Shown piece by piece: positions 57,101 to 64,000 of a DNA stretch of 64,000 bases (within the stretch, counting starts at the first letter, position 1; every line of letters begins with the position of its first letter). Under the pieces are notes generated by a model that was not told the origin of the DNA, searched no databases, and was given only the letters and a program-made list of their open reading frames with translations. The DNA lies in assembly GCA_040954595.2 (NCBI GenBank), contig CM082588.2, positions 6,758,001-6,822,000 on the forward strand, written 5' to 3'. The position numbers and the translations under genes are program-made. This DNA is from Balanoglossus misakiensis (taxonomy: Eukaryota > Hemichordata).

Positions 57101-59936
57101 GCTGCACTGAGATTTTTTCGACAGTTGTTTCGGGTTAGATGGGTTATCGAGTTTTATGACTGTTCGTGGTGTGAAAAAAACGCCAATTTTGGTAAAGGTA
57201 GAAATTCTAGTCTGTTTAAGATACATTGTCTGACAACCCAATATATTTTATAGCCATCTCTCAAAGAAGCGTGGGTTAAAGACAAAAACGTATGTATCTG
57301 AAACGCGCATAGTAAAATGATGGGTTATTTTCAAAGGCGAAAAGGCCACAAGCAAAGCAAACTGAGGAAGAGAAAAAAACACCCCTTTAAAACTATCACT
57401 TGGTTCGTTCAAGTTCACATACGTCCACCAGATGACCTTACAAACAAACAGACGGTCACAGCGTGAGCGCATCGGCCCAGACGTCAACAATGTGTTTTAA
57501 ATATAATTATTGTCAGACTGTTGTTCTTTCTGGGAGTAATTAAACCGTTGGATGTAATCCATCTACGCGTTCTGGTCAGGACAGCGCGCCAGAAAAATGC
57601 GTCCTCCACGGACGGTTGTAATTAAACGTCAATTTAAAAAAAGCTCGTTTTTCTAATTCATTGAAGTCTGTTGATGAAAATCGATTGATAAATGCGATGT
57701 CGTTATTAAAATCATTGTGTAATTCAATCCATAAGCATCACATTTTACGTCATTTTATCGTGTGCTTTTGTTGCGCTCATAAATCAGCGCGTTTTTTTGT
57801 TTGAAAAAAAAATCGACGCCCTCCGCACGCACACGAATTGACTAGAACGGGTGTTTTATTTTTCATTGCCGACGAAGTTAAAGGGTTTAGGCAATTTGCA
57901 TAATTTGCTGGGTGGGTGACGTCATAGCCAGGCGGTTTTTCGAACGTACCCCACTGGAGCGTTAATACGAGGGGCTGGCTGTAACCCTGTGTAAGCTAAT
58001 TGCTTGTCTGTCCCCACAACAAAGAGGAAGCTATCGTTTCTGCACTTATCAAGCGCGCCAGTGACACTAACGCACGTTATGACTTCATTCCAGTCCTTTC
58101 TTCGCGCATAAATACAGCGGACGCATGGGCACTGAGAGTGGATGGTGGCAAGTTTTTTCCCCCTCCTCGATCGATGGTGCCCCCCCCCCCCTCTTTGTAG
58201 AAGTAAAGTGGGTTCATTGGCGTGCACACACCGGGCGCCCTGGCTCCTTTTCTTCGCCGTATAATGAATCCCGAATTCTGTTTGTGTAATGATGCGGCAG
58301 TCGAAGCCCTTTTACGTGCTGCGGAAAGAAAAGCAGCGCTCTGTCAGCGGCTTAGGTGGCCCTCAGCTGGGAGGGGGGGGGGATCAGAGCGCAAGCAGGA
58401 TCCGTCTAAAATGTCTCGTTAAAACACTCAACCACTGAGAAACCAAGGCACCACGCTGACAAGCGTGTTTAGATTTGGCGGATAGCTATCTTATTTATGG
58501 TAGGGCAGTCCAAAGGTAAAGGCTCGGGCCGTGTACATATGCTGTACAGCGCCGTTCATTCGCTTTGAAGCCCTTTTCAACACTGAAAGCGCTAATTATT
58601 TTAAGCTTAGTTGGAGCATAATACAAATTTATTCTATTCTTCCGTATTCAATACTTATTCTTTCGTTAAAAGCACTGGTATTGAGCGAAGAGAAAAGCCC
58701 GTCGTTTTTGTGTCCGACACTCGCTATTTATCTAGGCTAGGTAGCATAGCTCATACGCTAAGTTATATTTAACAAGAAAACGAAGCCCCCACAAAAGCCC
58801 ACTGCGGGAATCGGAATTTTCTTGTGTCGGCCTGAATGGACATATACACGGTGACAGTATTGGGGAAATATCAAAGACACCTTTTGTGGGGGGAGATATT
58901 TTGCTTTGCCGGTCTTGTAACGGGGACAGAGAGCCGTCTTCAAAAGTGTGTAACTGTTACGATGACTAGCGTGTATAATACTGATGACCCTTTCATAGAA
59001 AACACTCAGACACCAGCGCTTCGGCTAGTCACGTCCTATCTTAATCACACCACCACAAAAACAGGCACGATTAAAAAACACCGATTAAAAAAATGAGGAA
59101 TTCGACAACAAATGTCATTTTCGGCAGAAAAATAGTAAACATTGCTGTTTAATATACATTAATACAATTAATAATACTTTACAATTTCGAAATGGTTACT
59201 TTCGAAGCGACGTATGTCTTCCTCTGAAGTTTCTTTTTAAAGTTTTGTACAAAACAATATATTCTCTGGGTCTCGTCTATCTATAATTTAAAATTCGTGT
59301 CTAGATGCGGGGGGACATCAGTCCCACGTCACACCCCCTCTTTACATCGAAAAATGGTATGGTCCTCGTGAGTCTGTGTCATATTGTAAGTCATGAATGG
59401 GTAAGCTGATGTTACAAGTTGTTTGCGCCTTCAAAGAAGTTTGTCCGCCAAGCTGGAATGTTGAGCTAAAATTTGAGGGGGATCTTTAAAAGAGGGGGAC
59501 GCCTGCGCTCGGACGCTTGGTTTCTGAGGTACTGTGTCCCTCCTGGTGGTGGTCGGGACTGTCTGTCAGTTATAGAGTCGAACGTGTGAATGGGCGCCTA
59601 CTTGCTAAGTGGAAATTGACGAGGCGAGAATGTGTTTTATGGGGTGGTGGTTTGGTCTGGTTGCGGCGGCGGCCGGACAAAACACGCTCTTATGTCCGCG
59701 ATGAGGTGCTATCAATGCATTGCTGAATACATTTGCACAACATCACCTAAAACCCCTCAGCAAACAAACAAGACCAGCTTGGCGTATTTTGCGTGCAAAA
59801 GCCCTCCCTGTGTGTAGCACAAACTCCCAAACCAGGCTTTCAGCCTTCTCTCTCAGTCCGGCTAGCTCGTGTCTGCATCCATACCTCAGCTCTCTGAGTT
59901 TTCAACTCATACTGACTGCTTTAATAATAAAAAAAA

Positions 59937-61562
59937 TCACACAGCGGTTTCGTTCCCCCTGTGAATACCGTTCGCTCTGATCTCGTTCTTCGACTTGGCG
60001 TGCGGCAGAAGTCTCTGTGAAAATTTCCGCCAGGAACTGATGGTCTTCGTCGACCATATCCACATGCCGCTGGTGATCCCTATCACTAAAAGCATGAAAA
60101 TTTTCACCATGAACACCTCAATGTTCGGCCTGACCTCGTCGTGCAGCCACGCGTTCCTGTTGGAGTGTTCGTAGAAAAAGCACGCGATGACGATGGTGGC
60201 CGGCACCGTGTACAGCACGGAGAACACCCCGATCTTGACCATGAGTCTCTCAAGCTTGTCGGTCTTGTTGCCGTCCTTTTGCATAATGTTTCTGATCTTG
60301 AACAGCGACACAAATCCGGCGAAGAGGAACAGGGTGCCGATGACCAGATAGGTGAACAGCGGCGCCAACACAAAGCCCGTCAGGGCGTCCAAGTTCTGGT
60401 TGCCCACGAAACACATGCCCGTCAGCTCGTCGGCGTCCACGACCCGCATGACCAGGATCACGATGGTCTTGACAGCGGGGATGGCCCAGGCGGCCAGGTG
60501 GAAATAACTGCTGTGCATCTCGATCGCCTCGTGTCCCCACTTCAGTCCGGCCGCCAAGAACCACGTAAAGGCCAATATGACCCACCAAATCGAACTGGCC
60601 ATCCCGAAGAAATAGAGAAGTAAAAACACTATGGCACAACCTGTGTTCTCCAGTCCTTCCAGGATCAGAAACTTGTTCACGCCGTCATCGTCGCAAGCGA
60701 TAACTTCTCTCCCCGCTATGAGGCGAACGATGTACGCAATACTGTATATGTTGTAGCACATCGACAGAAATATTATCGGTCGCTCGGGGTACTTGAAGCG
60801 AGCCGAGTCGATGAGAAAAGTGAGTACAGTTATGGCTGTGGAGACGAAACACAGGCCTGCCCACACCGCCATCCAGATCTCCGCGAACTGTTTCTCGTGC
60901 TGGGTGTACACGTGATCTTTGTGGCAGATCAAGGCGCATTTCTCCGAGCGCTTCACGTAGTAGTAGCTCTCCGGCCGGCCCATGTCCCGGCAACTCTCGC
61001 CGGGGTTCGACTCGCCGTCGCTGGTGTCGTAGTCCAGCGGGTTCGGCGTCCTGGGACCGACCCCCGGCGCGTGTCCCGTCGGTCCCACGCCGGGCCCCTC
61101 CATGCACATGTTATCCTGGTCGTTCCTCGCCGGGAACTTGGTGCAGTTGAGCGCCGCCGGCCAGGGGAAGCCGAACTCGTTGAGCACCGGCTCGCACTGG
61201 GATTTCACCAGTTCACACATAGGTCTGCAGGCCCCGATGGGAGTCAGCACTTTCTCGTCGCACATTGGAACGTACACCGAACAAAGAAAGAAGTGCAACT
61301 GCTGCGAACAGCCATATTGTATGAGAGGAGTGAACGTCTGGAGTTGCAGCTCGGCATCCTGCTGGAGCTCGTGTCCCACCAGGTTCGGCATCTGCGTCAC
61401 GTTGTACCCGAGCCCCTTGCACATGGAGATCCGGATGGGCTCGCAGTGCGGCTGGTTGTGCAGCTCAATGTCCAGGTTCTGCGAGTAGGCGTTGAGCGGC
61501 CGGTCCAGCAGCAGCACCGCCGACCACGTTACAAACACGACGTACACCGAGTTGACCCTCAT
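59937..61562 (-). CDS. FZD4: Frizzled-4 Wnt receptor
   Basis: This is a seven-pass plasma-membrane receptor for Wnt (and Norrin in vertebrates) that recruits Dishevelled. The uninterrupted 541-codon frame compares with 537 residues in human FZD4. A signal peptide (1 to about 26) is followed by the cysteine-rich domain with ten cysteines at 40, 48, 85, 94, 101, 112, 116, 123, 140 and 153. [20 protein letters not shown] is nearly the vertebrate FZD4 sequence. A linker with Gly-Val-Pro repeats leads to seven helices from about 229 to 504. KTISSW (506-511) is the KTxxxW Dishevelled-binding motif, and the last residues ETAV form a class I PDZ ligand like human ETVV. N-glycosylation sites are NVT (54) and NCT (139). 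The match to FZD4, rather than FZD9/10, rests on [24 protein letters not shown] and the C-terminus. Confidence 0.97.
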   Translation of the reverse strand: MRVNSVYVVFVTWSAVLLLDRPLNAYSQNLDIELHNQPHCEPIRISMCKGLGYNVTQMPNLVGHELQQDAELQLQTFTPLIQYGCSQQLHFFLCSVYVPMCDEKVLTPIGACRPMCELVKSQCEPVLNEFGFPWPAALNCTKFPARNDQDNMCMEGPGVGPTGHAPGVGPRTPNPLDYDTSDGESNPGESCRDMGRPESYYYVKRSEKCALICHKDHVYTQHEKQFAEIWMAVWAGLCFVSTAITVLTFLIDSARFKYPERPIIFLSMCYNIYSIAYIVRLIAGREVIACDDDGVNKFLILEGLENTGCAIVFLLLYFFGMASSIWWVILAFTWFLAAGLKWGHEAIEMHSSYFHLAAWAIPAVKTIVILVMRVVDADELTGMCFVGNQNLDALTGFVLAPLFTYLVIGTLFLFAGFVSLFKIRNIMQKDGNKTDKLERLMVKIGVFSVLYTVPATIVIACFFYEHSNRNAWLHDEVRPNIEVFMVKIFMLLVIGITSGMWIWSTKTISSWRKFSQRLLPHAKSKNEIRANGIHRGNETAV

Positions 61563-62430
61563 GTTTGGGGAAGAGTTCGAGCGAGCGATCGCCAGTCAGT
61601 TGCTGAGTGAGCCGCGGCCGCTGACTGAGAGCGTGCAGCGTTGACCCCCGTCGTAGTAAATTAGGGTCTCGTACTCAACGTCTCACCTGTCGAACAAATA
61701 AAGCACACAGTTAGTCGCTGCTGCCATAATACGGTCTCCTAAAGTCCGCCTGTCTTTTGGGTATTCCGTGGCCGCTGAAACCTAGCCCCGAGCCGTCAGT
61801 ATCAGCCAGCCCCTGAGTGCAGAGTTGCTTTCGATCACTTGCGAGCCGTCTGAGTGTTGTGAGCTTTACAAAATGGACCCCCTCTATGTAATCAACACAC
61901 TATTTGGTTTCACGTCACTCGACGGCGAACCATTGGCGTGTTGTGCACCGGACGCCCCTCCCACCAACGCTAAGCCCCGCGCCGTGACAAGCAGCCGCCC
62001 GCTCCCATTGGCTGGCGCGACCCCTGAAAAGCCCTGCATCAATTAAATTAAACTTGAGCCCCTCTTTTAATCCATTCTTCGCGATCAATACGATTATTTT
62101 TTCTACAAGTCTGACGCTCGTGTATACAAACTGTCTGAATGGAAGTTCAGGCCACAGTGGCTGGGTAGCTATTAGCGCCTACTTGCCAGAAAGAAGGGGG
62201 GACACTTCTGTATCGCCACGAAGCTGTCCAACACGCGTACTAAACATCAAGGGCTCGCTTGTCTGGGTTTTTACACCAGCCATCATATTTTAACGTCAAC
62301 AAACCATTGACAAGGCGCACATAATTTTCACACCTTATTCGGGCCGCGTTCAACTAAACTCAGCGGGTCGCCACCAGTTAGACAGTCGTAAATTAGCGCC
62401 TCGAGTTGCGCGGCCGGCCAATAAAACCAT
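61563..62430 (-). promoter_or_regulatory. FZD4: FZD4 5' leader and CpG-rich promoter region
   Basis: This upstream DNA is rich in G+C and CpG. CCAAT boxes in the gene's sense orientation lie at 61932-61936 and 62007-62011, and one in the other orientation at 62418-62422. A possible splice donor (CAG/GTGAGA near 61681-61690) suggests a spliced leader but is not proven. No clear TATA box is seen. Confidence 0.4.
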
Positions 62431-64000
62431 GTTGTTACAGTGTTGTTGATGGAGTAGCCGCGATGATGAGTGAACTCAACGACTGGGAATCTGGGGATGG
62501 GTTATCGCGTTTCAACTTATGATAGGAAGTAATTCATTTCCTGACGCTTCGCAGTCCTTTCCCCCTTTGAAATTGCAACTGCATAAATTTATCTGCCTCG
62601 TTCCTCACTGCGGAATTCAACGTTGCCGGTCGCGATTTTTTAGGCGATTGGTGGCGCGGCGCGCACACTTGGCTGTCAACGAACTATTCCAGCAATGCCC
62701 AAGATTTGCTTCTTGTCAGGGGTAACACAACACTGATTCATGTAACACTCCGAGAGTTCTATCTCAGTCCACTCCCACATCTTGTTAAAATAAGACAGGC
62801 CCCCGCGTGACATTACCGCTGCCATGTTGATAAATACGGTGCACCCATGGGTCTTCGCCTTGTACAATGCGAGCATCGCTGTCGGACTCCCACCGGGACG
62901 ACACGGCGACTGAAACTAATTGCTCCCGATTGAAATCCACCTAAAACCACGTATTTTGCATGTGATGGTGGTGGTGGGAGGGGGGGGGGCAAACAACAAT
63001 AAAAACACCCTGAGTAACGAATATGATATACCCTAACTCTTATCCCGGACAATTTGGATTATTGGCCGGGGAAGTGGTTTACTTTTCCGCGTCGCGCATT
63101 TGTAAAATCTCATGGCCGTCTGCTAGATACTTATGTCTGCCTGGCTGAGGTGAAACCATTATCTGATTTAGATAAGTTATCAAAGCATCTATGATGGAAC
63201 CACGGCGAGATATACGGTAGAATAAACGTGACAAAAATAACTGTATTCCTACTTATCGATAAAAAGTCTCCCGTCTATAATCAGTTTAGCGTAGCAACCG
63301 TTATGGTTTTTATCATTTCTTTGGTGGGAAAGTGAAGTTTGAAAACTGTACAGATAAAGTTGTCAGTCGTGGCAGCCAGTCCGTTTGTTGGCTGGCTTGA
63401 CCGACTTTGCTAAGTGCGGTGATTAATGGAGAAGTCAGGCTATCGACCCGAGCAATAGAGGTATGTTTTTGGTCAACTTTCTTACCCCCGTATAAACAGC
63501 GAATGACAAATTGAGGGGACGCGTCGAGCCGCTCGGGGCACACAATTGTATGGGGGAGGCTTTTAACGTAAACTGAACTGCGTGGACCTGGCACCGGATC
63601 GTGTTATAGCCGCTCATGTTACCCCGGCCTGCCACTCACGGACACGCTGTCAACTCCCCAATACACAGGGACGGCTATGCGAATCACAACAATACACTAT
63701 ACACCACACACATGCATATCATCAAACCACAACCCTGCAGATACTGAATGCAAGAAGTTGCCAATACACTTGAAGTCTCATGTTATCGAGGTCCCCCCTC
63801 GCCTGTCTCAGAGTGTTTTTCTCGCTACCCCCACAATCTGTCGCAGCGAGCGCAAACAAAAAACTTCCCCAAATAGGCTTTTAACCCAGACAGCGCTTTA
63901 CGTATGGGTGACCGACTTAGAGAAGCGCGATTCTCTGCCCATACAACCAAGTGTAATGAAACGTGAACTTTTAATATATCGCCCTGAATGCCAAGCTGCG
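62431..64000. other. FZD4 upstream flank, no gene seen
   Basis: No gene, RNA or repeat is supported here. A G-run lies near 62977, and ORFs are short and unrecognised. Confidence 0.5.

Larger units (their letters stand above)
47687..59936. other. Intergenic region between LAS1L and FZD4
   Basis: No gene is supported over these 12 kb. It holds two full family-B hairpins (50513-50863, 52894-53247), GA and GACA simple repeats (48693-48720, 49831-49910), the ATGT microsatellite (53905-54132) and GC-richer DNA after about 57900. ORFs at 51920-52210 and 56891-57253 (plus strand) have no recognisable domain. The FZD4 3' UTR must occupy part of the right end. Confidence 0.6.

Noticed and set aside
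60141-61610. Long ORFs antisense to or out of frame with FZD4 (up to 237 codons)
   Set aside because: They mirror the GC-rich third positions of the real FZD4 frame and match no protein family.
62345-62372. Sequence resembling the conserved 5' end of 28S rRNA (antisense, near CTCAGCGGGT)
   Set aside because: Only about 15 bases match and no rRNA sequence surrounds it.

Overview
This is an animal nuclear genome window. Long GT-AG introns interrupt conserved genes, and the spaces between exons are crowded with short foldback (MITE-like) repeats. The repeat content and the gene set suggest a marine invertebrate, perhaps a hemichordate or cephalochordate. That placement is an inference with modest confidence, because no species-diagnostic sequence was recognised.

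Four protein-coding genes are supported, all on the minus strand. From left to right: (1) the first coding exon of an organic anion transporter (SLCO/OATP family, 335-1058), whose remaining exons lie beyond the left edge; (2) a complete p90 ribosomal S6 kinase (RSK/RPS6KA) of 20 coding exons, 41823 down to 6814, whose spliced product is 740 residues; (3) a complete LAS1L-type ribosome-biogenesis endoribonuclease gene of 11 coding exons, 47686 down to 42938, 523 residues; (4) a single-exon Frizzled-4 Wnt receptor, 61562 down to 59937, 541 residues. Every exon junction was placed by reading splice sites and checking that phase and codon count agree. RSK has a second plausible first exon (27569-27661) inside its 18.8-kb intron 2, which implies an alternative promoter and N-terminus.

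Layout: 1-1058 SLCO exon; 1059-6813 intergenic; 6814-41823 RSK; 41824-42937 a short interval holding the LAS1L 3' end and the RSK promoter; 42938-47686 LAS1L; 47687-59936 a 12-kb repeat-rich intergenic region with a 228-bp ATGT microsatellite; 59937-61562 FZD4; 61563-64000 CpG-rich FZD4 upstream DNA. The genes do not form a pathway. RSK is an ERK effector kinase, LAS1L processes pre-rRNA, FZD4 receives Wnt signals and SLCO moves organic anions.

The most unusual content is the repeat landscape. Ten copies of a roughly 350-bp near-complete hairpin element were found, seven of them inside the RSK transcription unit. Three further families (C, D, E) share its TTAAAG...CTTTAA ends. An inverted pair of one family flanks RSK exons 5-7, and a 28-bp-arm hairpin sits a few bases past a LAS1L 5' splice site. 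A cluster of CRE half-sites lies in RSK intron 3, and several RFX X-box-like motifs are scattered through the window.
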